Notes: a model not told the origin generated them from the sequence alone. Shown: positions 26,401 to 35,533, counted from the stretch's first letter. The stretch: 64,000 bases of DNA from Fibrobacterota bacterium (GCA_023459055.1 JAEWVR010000013.1:51155-115154), one strand, 5' to 3'. Program-made: numbers and translations.

Positions 26401-26936
26401 TATAAACCTCCGATACTTTGTTACAAAATACAATTACACACATAAAAATGCGAGAGTTTTATATATATTTATCTCACAATGTTTGATGTAATTATATATA
26501 TTTTTATTATATTATACATGGTATGCGGACTCAAACAATATATTATTTAGATGAAATATTGCTTTAACTTATTGTTTTTTAATGTACTATGTACCAATTT
26601 GAGGAAATGAATCAATTTAGCATCTTTATACGAATGAATTGCTCATTCAAAAGTACCACAATTCCATGGCAATAAATTATTATAGGTACATATGAAAATT
26701 CATCACATTCACCGGGTTCAATGAAACCCACCGCAGCATCCTATCAAGCCCCGATGTCATTGAAAAAATCAACACAATCCTGGCCACCAAACACCCGTAG
26801 GGGCGGATCATTATTCGCCCGACAATTCGCCCGATTATGCATTAATCGATTTTCACCCGGAGGTAATGTCTAATTTATTTCCATTTTGAGAACGAATTAT
26901 CATTCACACCATTGAAATAATAATCATTCCGCAAAA
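26401..26936. other. Intergenic region with one palindromic repeat
   Basis: No gene is supported in these 536 bases. The first half is A+T-rich. On the plus strand a 34-codon stretch that looks coding (about 26696-26800) starts after a TGA and ends at TAG just before the GGGCG repeat, so it may be a decayed gene end. The rest is unremarkable. Confidence 0.4.
26794..26829. repeat. GGGCGAAT-family palindromic repeat, copy 2
   Basis: The core CCCGTAGGGGCGGATCATTATTCGCCC (given in two parts: CCCGTAGGGGCGG, then ATCATTATTCGCCC) matches the copies at 24378 and 48453, with a second partial CAATTCGCCC just after it. Palindromes of this text type are dispersed in many bacterial genomes. Confidence 0.7.
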
Positions 26937-27641
26937 TCAAAGCCCTTTCATCCGTAAAGAGTCCATTGTTGTGCGGACAGTTTTTTCCATGTCAAGCGAA
27001 ATAAGCGAGAGCTGATAATCGAAGCGTTTTTCTTTTGCGTTGATTGCAACAGAAAAAGTGACTCTCGTCTCCGGAAAATCCCATCGTGCATACGCAGCGG
27101 TAACAATTTTAGTATAATAATCATAGGGATGATACCGGAGATTCCACCGCTCGCGATTCAGATACTTATCAATATTGACAAACATGTAACGTGGATTGAG
27201 ACCTTCAAAAACCGGTTCTTTTTTACCATACTTCTGAAGCAGCAACCTATAAATATCATCTGTAAACACAAGCGATCTACTCCGTATGTAATTGTAGTAC
27301 TCATTGACACTACGGTATACATTGTAGTTAAAATCATACTTTTTCATGTCATCAAAGTTGAATGTTACCGTTGCCTGAAAAAAGCGGTTGTTATAGAAAT
27401 AATATTTAATAGATGCCTTATATCCCGCGACCGAATCAATTGACTGAAACGTAGAGATATTCATGCCGGACGGGAATCCTTTGGCTGTTGCATTATCAGG
27501 TTGCCATAATGATGCTTTAGTTGAGGCTCGGACCATTTCTGATGCATCACCCCAGAAAGCGCCATTAAATCCGCCTGGCCCTTTCGCTGTAATAATTGCT
27601 ACAAAAAAAGCTATTATTATCATACATTTAATAATCTGCAT
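26937..27641 (-). CDS. Secreted hypothetical protein
   Basis: The 234-residue product begins M-Q-I-I-K-C-M-I-I-I-A-F-F-V-A-I-I-T-A-K, a likely signal peptide. The mature part is rich in Y, N, R and F and is not recognised. ATG at 27641 follows the TAG of the upstream lipoprotein gene by one base, with AGG a few bases before it, so the two are translationally coupled. The frame is open upstream to 27815, but that would overlap the lipoprotein and bury the signal peptide. Probably an exported partner of the upstream lipoprotein. Confidence 0.8.
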   Translation of the reverse strand: MQIIKCMIIIAFFVAIITAKGPGGFNGAFWGDASEMVRASTKASLWQPDNATAKGFPSGMNISTFQSIDSVAGYKASIKYYFYNNRFFQATVTFNFDDMKKYDFNYNVYRSVNEYYNYIRSRSLVFTDDIYRLLLQKYGKKEPVFEGLNPRYMFVNIDKYLNRERWNLRYHPYDYYTKIVTAAYARWDFPETRVTFSVAINAKEKRFDYQLSLISLDMEKTVRTTMDSLRMKGL

Positions 27642-27642
27642 A

Positions 27643-28176
27643 CTACCTGACAGTCCCCTTAATCGTACCCCTGACAATTTCAAGCTGCTCACCTGCTGTA
27701 CCCGGAATAACCCCGGCATATACCGATAAGTCAACAATCTCCAATGAGCCTCCATGCCGCCGCTCCAGCGAACGAACCTTGAATTGTATTTTGTCAAATC
27801 CGTATAAGGTGTCAATCGGGCTCACATTATATGATGCATTTTGTCCGTGATATCTTGCCATATGAAACAGCACCTTCGATCGTCCAAGTGCGCTGTCACT
27901 CCCTGGATAAATATCAATATGAATGAAATCCCCCTCACGGATCCTGTTGACTTCACTGAACTCTTTACTATAGAAGAACATTTTTATTGTATCACCAACT
28001 AATTTGCACCTGTTTTGATACCAGTAATTGCCCGTAAGACTATCGTAGGTACCATTTATTACTCCTGCAAAGTAAACCGGTGGCTGATAAAAAAGTTCAA
28101 ACCCCACCAGTTCTTCATCGCAACACGAGAACAGGGTAAGTACTGCAAGATACGCAAGACTTCGTACATTAATCAT
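27643..28176 (-). CDS. Putative lipoprotein
   Basis: The 177-residue protein has an N-terminal hydrophobic stretch ending in a lipobox-like L-F-S-C (cysteine at residue 18), so it is probably lipid-anchored. The rest has alternating beta-type hydrophobic segments and is unrecognised. It forms a two-gene unit with the secreted protein at 26937-27641 (gap of one base). Start is ATG at 28176. Confidence 0.78.
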   Translation of the reverse strand: MINVRSLAYLAVLTLFSCCDEELVGFELFYQPPVYFAGVINGTYDSLTGNYWYQNRCKLVGDTIKMFFYSKEFSEVNRIREGDFIHIDIYPGSDSALGRSKVLFHMARYHGQNASYNVSPIDTLYGFDKIQFKVRSLERRHGGSLEIVDLSVYAGVIPGTAGEQLEIVRGTIKGTVR

Positions 28177-28296
28177 AACACTAAGTATATCATATGATAA
28201 CAGGATTTTTGAAGGAAGAAGTTTGAATTTATTAAGAATGATATATTTTATGGGATTATTAAAGAATTCTAATCACAAGAAACGCCGGGGTAGTTC

Positions 28297-28761
28297 ATGG
28301 GATGTACAAAAGACGAAATTATTGATATAGCATGCAGGTATATTGGTGCTGATGAAGTTGTTGATTTTCCTCAGGAAAATGAGCTATTCTTCTTCGCTGT
28401 CAGGGAACTTGTCCAGAATAAAGTTTTAGGTGATGAAGAGGGATGGATGTTCCGGGGATATGCATACTGCCATGGATACACTTTCGATGAAGAATCTAAG
28501 CCCCGGGGTAAATGGATGTGGATGCACTTTACTGATTTATCTACGTTTCCGCCCCAGCGCCAGACAATGAAACTTCAGCCGCCACATATTGCAAAAGGTA
28601 AATTTCAGAATCCCGAGCGCACGGTGGAAATCCGATTTCTGCGTATTGATATGAATATGCCGGTCCACCCACCTGCTAACACAGAACCAGAACCACCGAA
28701 AACCACCGAAAATACTGATGAGAAAATTGTGCAGTTCAGGGTGAAGAAGCGTAAGTCATAA
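28297..28761 (+). CDS. Hypothetical cytoplasmic protein
   Basis: The 154-residue protein is not recognised. It is acidic in the first half, tryptophan- and histidine-containing in the middle (W-M-W-M-H-F-T-D), and ends in a proline/threonine-rich linker and a basic tail K-K-R-K-S. There is no signal peptide or membrane span. Upstream G-rich bases give only a weak ribosome-binding site. It lies alone between the minus-strand lipoprotein pair and the ilv promoter. Confidence 0.65.
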   Translation: MGCTKDEIIDIACRYIGADEVVDFPQENELFFFAVRELVQNKVLGDEEGWMFRGYAYCHGYTFDEESKPRGKWMWMHFTDLSTFPPQRQTMKLQPPHIAKGKFQNPERTVEIRFLRIDMNMPVHPPANTEPEPPKTTENTDEKIVQFRVKKRKS

Positions 28762-28897
28762 GCGGAGATTCGTTGCCCGTAATTTGCAAGGAAGAAGGGC
28801 ATTCAAGACATAGGTAACACTATGTAAATTAACATTTATTAATAGCATTACATCTGTTTTTATCGATTACAGGTTACAATGTGCTAAAATAAAATGA

Positions 28898-28926
28898 TTG
28901 ACCGCAAAACCATAAATGTGTATATT
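28898..28926 (+). promoter_or_regulatory. ilv operon promoter
   Basis: TTGACC (28898-28903) and TATATT (28921-28926) are 17 bases apart, a near-consensus sigma70-type promoter. The transcript would start near 28933 and enter the leader peptide about 22 bases later. Confidence 0.85.
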
Positions 28927-28954
28927 CTAAGAAAGATATAAACAAGGTTAAGAC

Positions 28955-29050
28955 ATGAATTCTTTTAAAAATTTTACACAACTCCTTGCAACAGCGCTCA
29001 CACTCGCGGTAGTGGTGGTCGTGGTCGTGGTTACTATCACACCGTCATAG
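28955..29050 (+). CDS. ilvL: ilvBN leader peptide with eight consecutive valine codons
   Basis: This 31-codon frame encodes M-N-S-F-K-N-F-T-Q-L-L-A-T-A-L-T-L-A, then eight valines, then T-I-T-P-S. The valine run (GTA GTG GTG GTC GTG GTC GTG GTT, 29009-29032) plus four leucines and one isoleucine makes it a sensor of branched-chain aminoacyl-tRNA. Its TAG stop lies inside the 5' arm of the antiterminator. The symbol is used by analogy with enterobacterial ilv leaders; the sequence itself is not homologous in detail. Confidence 0.92.
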   Translation: MNSFKNFTQLLATALTLAVVVVVVVVTITPS

Positions 29051-29118
29051 GGGCTTTGTAGAATTTTTAATAAATAATTGCAAAGCCCCTGACGGAAATC
29101 ATCCGCCAGGGGCTTTTT
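29049..29118 (+). terminator. ilv attenuator: antiterminator and intrinsic terminator
   Basis: Segment 29049-29058 (AGGGGCTTTG) pairs perfectly over 10 bp with 29081-29090 (CAAAGCCCCT), forming an antiterminator. Segment 29082-29095 alternatively pairs with 29103-29116, followed by a run of five T, forming the terminator. A ribosome that reaches the leader stop codon covers 29049-29058 and permits termination. One stalled at the valine codons leaves it free. This is the classic translation-coupled attenuation geometry. Confidence 0.92.
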
Positions 29119-29230
29119 GTTTGTATAGCTATACCAGGTAAACAGGCTTCCGGTTGACAATCAATGTGATCCCGGTATAGCATATGTCACATGCAACTTT
29201 TTTTTGTAAACAACTAACAAGGAGAACTAT

Positions 29231-30892
29231 ATGAACCTTACAGGAGCAGAAATAATTGTTCAACTGCTCGAGCGACAGGGAATCAGCATCCTTGCCGGAA
29301 TACCCGGTGGTGCAAACCTTCCATTGTACAATGCACTTCACAAAAGTAAAATTCATCATGTTTTAACACGCCATGAACAGGCTGCAGGATTTATTGCGCA
29401 GGGGATGGCACGCTCAAGTGGTACTACTGCGGTATGCTTTGCTACATCCGGACCGGGTGCAACTAATCTGCTGACTGCAATCGCAGACGCGAAACTTGAT
29501 TCAATCCCGGTTGTTGCAATCACCGGACAGGTTGCAAGCCCTCTTATCGGCACTGATGCATTCCAGGAAATTGACACCTACGGAATGACCATTCCGATAA
29601 CAAAACATAATTTTCTTGTTCGTTCTGTAGAAGAGCTTTTTACGGTTATTCCCGAGGCATTCCGCATTGCTGCATCAGGACGTCCGGGACCGGTTCTGAT
29701 TGATGTTCCAAAAGATATTCAGAACCAGCGGTATGAATTCAGTGAGTGGCCGGAACCCGGAAAAGCAATCGACGTCAAAATTGACAACAGCAAAGAAATT
29801 GACAAAGCGATTGAGATGCTTGCGGCATCAAAAAAGCCGGTTCTTTATGCCGGAGGCGGCATTATTCACAGTAATGCATCAGAGGAGCTGCTCGCATTTG
29901 CACATAAGAATTCAATCCCGGTAACACCAACACTGATGGCACTTGGTGCAATATCCCATGATGATCCTTTATATCTTGGAATGCTTGGAATGCATGGTTC
30001 GCAATCGACGAATACCATACTCAATGATGCTGACCTTGTTCTCGCATTTGGTGTACGGTTTGATGATCGTGCGACCGGAAAAGTTTCGGGTTTCTGTCCG
30101 AATGCAAAGATTATTCATGCCGATATTGACAGTTCAGAATTTGATAAAATTAAAAAGGTTGATCTTTGCATTCCCGGCAATATCAAAGATATTCTTTCAA
30201 AGCTATCAGAGAAATCGACACATAATGAACGTCGTGATTGGATAAACACAGTTTCCGGTCTCAAAAAACAGTATCCATTTCCAAAAATGCAGCCCAAAGA
30301 CCTGCTGCATCCGTTTAACATAATAAGAACGGTTGATTCGATTATTGCACCAGACAGCATTATCACCACTGATGTCGGCCAGCACCAGATGTGGGTTGCG
30401 CAGTATTACCCATTTAAAAAACCTCGTACCCTTTTAACATCCGGGGGTCTCGGAACAATGGGATTCGGTCTCCCGACAGCACTCGGCGCAGCATTTGCGA
30501 ATCCATCAAAACGGATCGTGTGTTTCAGCGGTGATGGTTCAATTCTTATGAATATTCAGGAACTTGCAACGCTTGCTGATTACAATCTTGACGTAACCGT
30601 AGTATTGTTCAACAATGGTCATCTCGGCCTTGTTCGTCAGCAGCAGGAACTATTCTATACCAGAAATTATATTGCATCAAAGTTCATTACCAATCCGGAT
30701 TTCAAAACAATTGCAAAAGGATTTGGTATTCGTAGTTTTGATCTCGCAAACGAAACGGATATCAGGGGTGTACTAAGCAGAGCGCTTACAGAAAAGGGTC
30801 CATCATTTGTAAACGTACCGATCGACCCGAATCTCAATGTACTTCCAATGGTTCCACCGGGTGGATCAAACACAGAAGCGATTGGAGAATAA
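29231..30892 (+). CDS. ilvB: Acetolactate synthase, large (catalytic) subunit
   Basis: The 553-residue enzyme condenses pyruvate with pyruvate or 2-oxobutyrate, the first common step of valine, leucine and isoleucine synthesis. It has the catalytic glutamate in R-H-E-Q (about residue 49), the central FAD/ThDP-enzyme domain, and the ThDP-binding G-D-G-S ... N-N motif near residues 435-465. The start is ATG at 29231 with AAGGAG seven bases upstream. It is controlled by the attenuator just upstream and followed two bases later by ilvN. Confidence 0.97.
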   Translation: MNLTGAEIIVQLLERQGISILAGIPGGANLPLYNALHKSKIHHVLTRHEQAAGFIAQGMARSSGTTAVCFATSGPGATNLLTAIADAKLDSIPVVAITGQVASPLIGTDAFQEIDTYGMTIPITKHNFLVRSVEELFTVIPEAFRIAASGRPGPVLIDVPKDIQNQRYEFSEWPEPGKAIDVKIDNSKEIDKAIEMLAASKKPVLYAGGGIIHSNASEELLAFAHKNSIPVTPTLMALGAISHDDPLYLGMLGMHGSQSTNTILNDADLVLAFGVRFDDRATGKVSGFCPNAKIIHADIDSSEFDKIKKVDLCIPGNIKDILSKLSEKSTHNERRDWINTVSGLKKQYPFPKMQPKDLLHPFNIIRTVDSIIAPDSIITTDVGQHQMWVAQYYPFKKPRTLLTSGGLGTMGFGLPTALGAAFANPSKRIVCFSGDGSILMNIQELATLADYNLDVTVVLFNNGHLGLVRQQQELFYTRNYIASKFITNPDFKTIAKGFGIRSFDLANETDIRGVLSRALTEKGPSFVNVPIDPNLNVLPMVPPGGSNTEAIGE

Positions 30893-30894
30893 TC

Positions 30895-31188
30895 ATGATT
30901 AAACAGGCATCAACAGTTATCGAACTGACCGTCTACAACCATGCAGGTGTCATGTCGCATATAACCGGTCTGTTCAGCAGACGCGGCTTTAACCTTGAAG
31001 GGATTCTTTGCGGCCAGATTGATGACGGCTCGAAAAGCAGGATGTACCTTCTTGTAAACAAAGATGAAACCCTTGATCAGATCGTAAAACAGGTCAGTAA
31101 ACTTCACGACGTAATAAGTGTATCGGTCCGTGAGGATTATGATCATTCGATATTTAACAGATTGCACGAATTTATTATTCAGAAATGA
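30895..31188 (+). CDS. ilvN: Acetolactate synthase, small (regulatory) subunit
   Basis: The 97-residue protein is a single ACT domain (V-I-E-L-T-V-Y-N-H-A-G-V-M-S-H-I-T-G-L-F-S-R-R-G-F-N) that binds valine for feedback inhibition and activates the large subunit. It is the short form, like E. coli IlvN, without the ~80-residue C-terminal extension of IlvH. It begins two bases after ilvB, so coupled expression is clear. Confidence 0.95.
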   Translation: MIKQASTVIELTVYNHAGVMSHITGLFSRRGFNLEGILCGQIDDGSKSRMYLLVNKDETLDQIVKQVSKLHDVISVSVREDYDHSIFNRLHEFIIQK

Positions 31189-31241
31189 GGAGCATCGGGA
31201 TGAGGAGGGGGATACTGTAGTGTAATCTACATTATGTTTAC

Positions 31242-31335
31242 CGCCCCCCAAATCCCCCGCAGGGGGACTTTGAAAACAATTTAATTTAATCGCTTTGGTT
31301 TTCTTCAAGTCCCCCTGCGGGGGATTTAGGGGGCG
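31242..31335. repeat. Large palindromic repeat (TCCCCCGCAGGGGGA family), copy 1
   Basis: Two arms, 31242-31274 and 31303-31335, are inverted copies. Each arm also contains its own smaller palindrome (CCCCCGCAGGGGG and CCCCCTGCGGGGG). The outer ends are CGCCCCCC and GGGGGCG. A related element lies at 63746-63825, and a longer relative at 63871-63995. It sits directly after ilvN and may end that transcript, but no uridine run follows. Confidence 0.85.
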
Positions 31336-31385
31336 CGTTCGTGTGTCAGCATAACGTTTACAATATACCCCCCATCCCCGCAATT

Positions 31386-32078
31386 ATGGAACGCATAGAC
31401 AAAATACTCAGCAACCACGGGTACTGCACCCGTAAATTCGCGAAATTGTTTCTGAAAGATCACGAAGTAACCGCCAAAGGCGAACGTCTTCTTGATCCAT
31501 CAGATAAGATCAGTAGTACCGATATGTTAATAAACGGAGAACCGCTTGATCATCCAGAGGGAATTTTTATTCTGCTCAACAAGCCAAAAGGATATGTCTG
31601 CTCACACGATATCGCTGATGGGCGACTTGTGTTCGAATTGCTTCCTGACCAGTGGCTTGACCGTAATCCGGTTCCATCAACAATTGGGCGACTTGACAAA
31701 GATACAACCGGAGTACTGCTTATCACCGATAATACAAAATTAATACACATGCTGATTTCACCAAAGCGAGAGATTGACAAGGAATACATTGTAACGGTTG
31801 ACAAAATATTATCAGATGATTTAATTAAGGAGTTCGCAGCCGGAACCCTTATGCTCGAAAAGGAAGTCAAACCATGCCTTCCTGCAATGCTAACGATTAC
31901 AGATGCAACTCACGCAACCGTTGTACTTCATGAAGGCAAGTACCATCAGGTAAAACGCATGTTTGCTCACTTCGGGTATACGGTTACAGAATTGCACAGA
32001 TCCCGGTTTGGTGAGTATACACTTGGTGATCTTGCTGAAGGTGAGTGGATTGATTTGAAAATGCCGGAAGTTACGTAA
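31386..32078 (+). CDS. rsuA: RsuA/RluB-type pseudouridine synthase
   Basis: The 230-residue protein has an N-terminal S4 RNA-binding domain (about residues 1-55) and the catalytic G-R-L-D-K-D-T-T-G-V-L-L motif with the essential aspartate. Size and layout fit the 16S rRNA U516 enzyme RsuA better than the longer 23S enzymes, but family members are hard to separate by eye. ATG at 31386 gives the natural N-terminus M-E-R-I-D-K-I-L-S. An imperfect hairpin (32078-32111) at the stop codon lacks a T run. Confidence 0.9.
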   Translation: MERIDKILSNHGYCTRKFAKLFLKDHEVTAKGERLLDPSDKISSTDMLINGEPLDHPEGIFILLNKPKGYVCSHDIADGRLVFELLPDQWLDRNPVPSTIGRLDKDTTGVLLITDNTKLIHMLISPKREIDKEYIVTVDKILSDDLIKEFAAGTLMLEKEVKPCLPAMLTITDATHATVVLHEGKYHQVKRMFAHFGYTVTELHRSRFGEYTLGDLAEGEWIDLKMPEVT

Positions 32079-32160
32079 GCATACAAACGTGGATTTACAC
32101 GTCTGTATGCTATAGATTCCTATCACCCGGTGCTTCTGTGAAGACCTGAGCGAGACTGGA

Positions 32161-32625
32161 TTATAAGCCCTTTTGAATTAACGTATCAATGACAAGATTG
32201 ACAAATTGATTTTCTTCAGGCTTCACAGGTGAGTAGAATGATGTAGCTGGTGTTTTTATTCTATTTTCAATTATCATCACCGTGTCTGATATCGTATTTG
32301 ATCCTACCAGAATTACTTTATTCATTGGTGCATCCTGCCCCCATTTAATAAAGATCTGCCCGGAGTCCGGTAACATTTTTAACAGATTTACAATAGTGTT
32401 TATTGTGTCTGTATTTGAAATTACAATTTTCTTACCGGGTTCAGTTGAATATAGTGTACGATAATACTCAACGTGAATATGACTAACCTTCCCGACACTT
32501 AATGTACTGAAAATAGAACAAGGTATCTCGTTACCTAAAAATTGTGATTCCTGTTTTTCATTTACTACCGGGTTACTACACAACAAAAACAGTATTGCAG
32601 TACTGAATACTATAATCTTTTTCAT
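32161..32625 (-). CDS. Putative lipoprotein
   Basis: The 154-residue product has a short basic N-terminus and hydrophobic stretch ending in the lipobox L-F-L-L-C (cysteine at residue 16). The mature domain is unrecognised and shows alternating strands. ATG at 32625 is preceded by AGGGTAGG. It is the second gene after the DUF3160 gene on the same strand, about 50 bases downstream, so the two could share a transcript and both act outside the cytoplasm. Confidence 0.75.
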   Translation of the reverse strand: MKKIIVFSTAILFLLCSNPVVNEKQESQFLGNEIPCSIFSTLSVGKVSHIHVEYYRTLYSTEPGKKIVISNTDTINTIVNLLKMLPDSGQIFIKWGQDAPMNKVILVGSNTISDTVMIIENRIKTPATSFYSPVKPEENQFVNLVIDTLIQKGL

Positions 32626-32677
32626 ATACCTACCCTTTTACAAGTAATCTCAGGTTAATATCCATTATGATGTAATA

Positions 32678-35182
32678 CTACTTTACAATTGTCAATGGCA
32701 TGGAGTGCACATCCGTTCCACTTCGTACTCTCAAAGTATAAATACCCGCAGCTGTAGTAAGCGGCATTGCATGTGTGCCGGCGGGATATACCTTCTGCGC
32801 ACTATTCAGTACAACTCTTCCCCGTGTATCAAACACAGTAATGGCAACCTCTGATGGCTTATCAAGCACAACCTGAATTCCCTTACCGTTAAGTAATGGT
32901 GCTACCCTAAGCCCCCTGGTGGTTGCGACTATTGCATGATTTACTGATAATGACACATATTGGACTCCATCAAGTACTCTTCCAGCACCATATGCTGTCC
33001 CGCTGCTGTCGGCAAGATAGGAATACACCCAATCAGGTCGCAGGCGAGGAAATTGCTCTTGACGAATTCTGGTTTTCCACTCCTCGTCGGTCATACGCTT
33101 GAAATCAAGTGTCGTAGTCTGATAATATGATGAAACCGGTCCGATATAAGCCATCGGCTGATTTGATGCGGATGGTGAATTTGCAAGAAAAACACCGAGG
33201 TTTACCACGCCAACTGCGGTGTGAAGTACCTTACCCACCATATTTCCAAGTTCATCAGTAGGCTGCGTATGGACATCAGCAATTGTAAAATCGCCGTTGT
33301 CCAATACCTCCTTTGAAAACAATAGCCTTGTATACCACCCCTCAACCGATGGCGCACCACACATATTCGTTGATGGTATCGCAATCATTCTTGACATAAA
33401 TAATGAATCGCTCTGCGAGAATTGTGTGCCATCAAGCTCCTTGGCAGCAAGCAAGCCAATAGTATCCATTAGTGATGCCACGCCGGTATAGAATTGAGCA
33501 TATTTGCTGCCGTTTTGAAGTGCTCCAAACCGTGATGCGGCATCTTTTGCAAAATCCCCCAGAACTCTGTACAGCTCAGGATAAGGTTCCACATAACCAT
33601 GCGGATAGGAACAGCTAACTGAAACTGTATATGACTGTTTTCCATAAAGAATATTATCATGACGCAACTGCGACCATGCAACAAGCTGTGTGTTAAGCTT
33701 CTGTTGATGCCATGCTGCAGAGCGCATAAACAGCGGCTGTTTTTCAACAGGAGGGTAGGCCTGTGGATTCAAGGTTTTTAATGCACCAAGTGTTGTATTG
33801 TAAAGTGAACCGTTCCAGAATGATGACTCATAGGAATCTATCAGATATCGCATTTTTTCAAGATATTTTGTATATTCATATTTCTTCAGATCATTCTTAA
33901 GCAGTGGCAGTGCATCATTATTTCCAAGAGCATACATTGCGTCAAGCGGATCGGGCATCATTCGAAGATACCCCTGTGATGACTTAGGCACTTTATTGTA
34001 CACTACACTGCCGAATATATATGAATCAACAAGAAACCGCTGCCCCAACAGCAAAAAACTTACCGGGTACTTAACACTATCCGGATTGTTACTCAATGCA
34101 CAATCGTAAATCACCTGTGATAGTATCATCTGCTGTGCTTCAGGTGATGTTTTCAGGATGCTCGCGAATCTGTTGTAGGTGCTATCATCACGAAGCTTTG
34201 ACACATCAGCAATAGCTGCTTTACCGGTAATTGATGTCAGCTCTGATGGTGTCAGATTGTCACTCTCCCCTATCAATACTGACAACAGAGCATCCATTTG
34301 AGCTAGTTTGCTTTTCGCGCCGGATTGCTCAAGTACTTCATTAAGAATCAATGCATCAATTGACATACGTTTTAAATCTTTCAGCATACCAGGTGTTATA
34401 GTGTCAAGCGGTGATGTCATCACAAACTCGGTTCTTCCAAGCCACATCAGCGTTTTAAAATAATCACCAAGGTTGGCCTTTACATAGTGACCACGCACAG
34501 TGAACTGACTGAAATCAAGATCACGCTCAAGATCACTAAACAGTTTCATTGATTTAAACTTTTCATCAGTGATTGCATCTGTTACAGTTTTAATATCAGC
34601 AGCGTCAGCGAATGTTGATGCAACATTACTGTTTTTTGACAATATAGCAGCAACAGTAAGATACAAGTCGACATCTGCTACATTTTCTGACAGCGATCCA
34701 TACTTTTCTGCTACAGCTGGAAATGCAATTCGCAAATCGTTAACAATCTCTTTGACAAGCGGCTGAAGTATAGAAGTCTCAACGTTAATAAGTACTTCAT
34801 CGTACGACTGATGAAATGTTCCAAGAACAGCATCGGAACTTAAAAACACCGGCATATCTTTGCAAAAAACATCCTTGAATGCAGATGCATAGGTCGCAAA
34901 CGACATCCGTTCAGAAACAACAAAATTATTTCTGCTCAGAAGTGTCATTTCCCCATTTGTCAGCTTATACTTTTGTTGTATCGAATCAAGGTAAAGGAAA
35001 TTACTGCTCTGTAGACCGATTGATGAAAAATACGGATCTGCAGGTCTCTTCTGTTCAAGGAGTGCGACATCCGTAAGTGTTGATGATTGTTGGAGAAATG
35101 CTTTATAAGCGGAAATGTCAAACGCTTGTGTAACAGCTGCAGTAATAATAACTAACAGCAGACTCATGTTAAAGTGTCTCAT
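32678..35182 (-). CDS. Secreted DUF3160 protein with C-terminal sorting-type domain
   Basis: The 834-residue protein starts with a signal peptide (M-R-H-F-N-M-S-L-L-L-V-I-I-T-A-A-V-T-Q-A). The body matches DUF3160: F-W-N-G-S-L-Y, A-W-S-Q-L-R-H-D and K-Q-S-Y-T segments. The last ~75 residues (V-A-I-T-V-F-D-T-R-G-R-V-V, P-A-G-T-H, G-I-Y-T-L-R-V-R-S-G) resemble the C-terminal beta-sandwich sorting domains of type IX-like secretion in the FCB group. ATG at 35182 with GGAGGT upstream is preferred over an earlier in-frame ATG at 35299. Activity is unknown. Confidence 0.88.
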   Translation of the reverse strand: MRHFNMSLLLVIITAAVTQAFDISAYKAFLQQSSTLTDVALLEQKRPADPYFSSIGLQSSNFLYLDSIQQKYKLTNGEMTLLSRNNFVVSERMSFATYASAFKDVFCKDMPVFLSSDAVLGTFHQSYDEVLINVETSILQPLVKEIVNDLRIAFPAVAEKYGSLSENVADVDLYLTVAAILSKNSNVASTFADAADIKTVTDAITDEKFKSMKLFSDLERDLDFSQFTVRGHYVKANLGDYFKTLMWLGRTEFVMTSPLDTITPGMLKDLKRMSIDALILNEVLEQSGAKSKLAQMDALLSVLIGESDNLTPSELTSITGKAAIADVSKLRDDSTYNRFASILKTSPEAQQMILSQVIYDCALSNNPDSVKYPVSFLLLGQRFLVDSYIFGSVVYNKVPKSSQGYLRMMPDPLDAMYALGNNDALPLLKNDLKKYEYTKYLEKMRYLIDSYESSFWNGSLYNTTLGALKTLNPQAYPPVEKQPLFMRSAAWHQQKLNTQLVAWSQLRHDNILYGKQSYTVSVSCSYPHGYVEPYPELYRVLGDFAKDAASRFGALQNGSKYAQFYTGVASLMDTIGLLAAKELDGTQFSQSDSLFMSRMIAIPSTNMCGAPSVEGWYTRLLFSKEVLDNGDFTIADVHTQPTDELGNMVGKVLHTAVGVVNLGVFLANSPSASNQPMAYIGPVSSYYQTTTLDFKRMTDEEWKTRIRQEQFPRLRPDWVYSYLADSSGTAYGAGRVLDGVQYVSLSVNHAIVATTRGLRVAPLLNGKGIQVVLDKPSEVAITVFDTRGRVVLNSAQKVYPAGTHAMPLTTAAGIYTLRVRSGTDVHSMPLTIVK

Positions 35183-35455
35183 GTGTGACCTCCAATAGGC
35201 AAATAAAAAAGGTTTTGTGCTCCCTCTGCTTTTTAATATAACTCTAATACATCCAATTATGCAGATTGTATAAAATTTACTGTATACAGTTGAATACATG
35301 AATTTATGTCAAATCAGAATACTAAGCACCTTTGATAAGTGTAAATCAGGAGACTCTGCTATGCTGGCAGATTTTCCAAACGGGAAAACAATCTGTTTCC
35401 TGTGAGAAAACAGGATCAAATCATACAAGTGCGAATAATGGTATTGTAAAGAAGA

Positions 35456-35492
35456 GAAAAAAAGGGTTGCGAAAAGCAGTATTCGCAACCCT
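35456..35492 (-). terminator. Intrinsic terminator of pta-ackA
   Basis: An 11-bp perfect stem (AGGGTTGCGAA with TTCGCAACCCT, 35463-35492) with an 8-base loop is followed on the minus strand by seven T residues. It lies 41 bases after the ackA stop codon. Confidence 0.9.
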
Positions 35493-35533
35493 GTCATCAT
35501 ATGTTGTAAAAATCAAGAAACGAGTAACGCTTA

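Noticed and set aside
26696..26800. A 34-codon coding-like stretch on the plus strand
   Set aside because: It begins directly after a TGA, has no start codon or ribosome-binding site and ends at the palindromic repeat. It may be a decayed gene end, but there is too little to name it.
28955..29160. A minus-strand frame across the ilv leader region
   Set aside because: Its threonine-rich run is just the complement of the valine codons. The plus-strand leader with its promoter and attenuator explains the region fully.
32078..32111. Hairpin after the pseudouridine synthase gene as a terminator
   Set aside because: The stem is good but no T run follows on either strand, so an intrinsic terminator is not supported.
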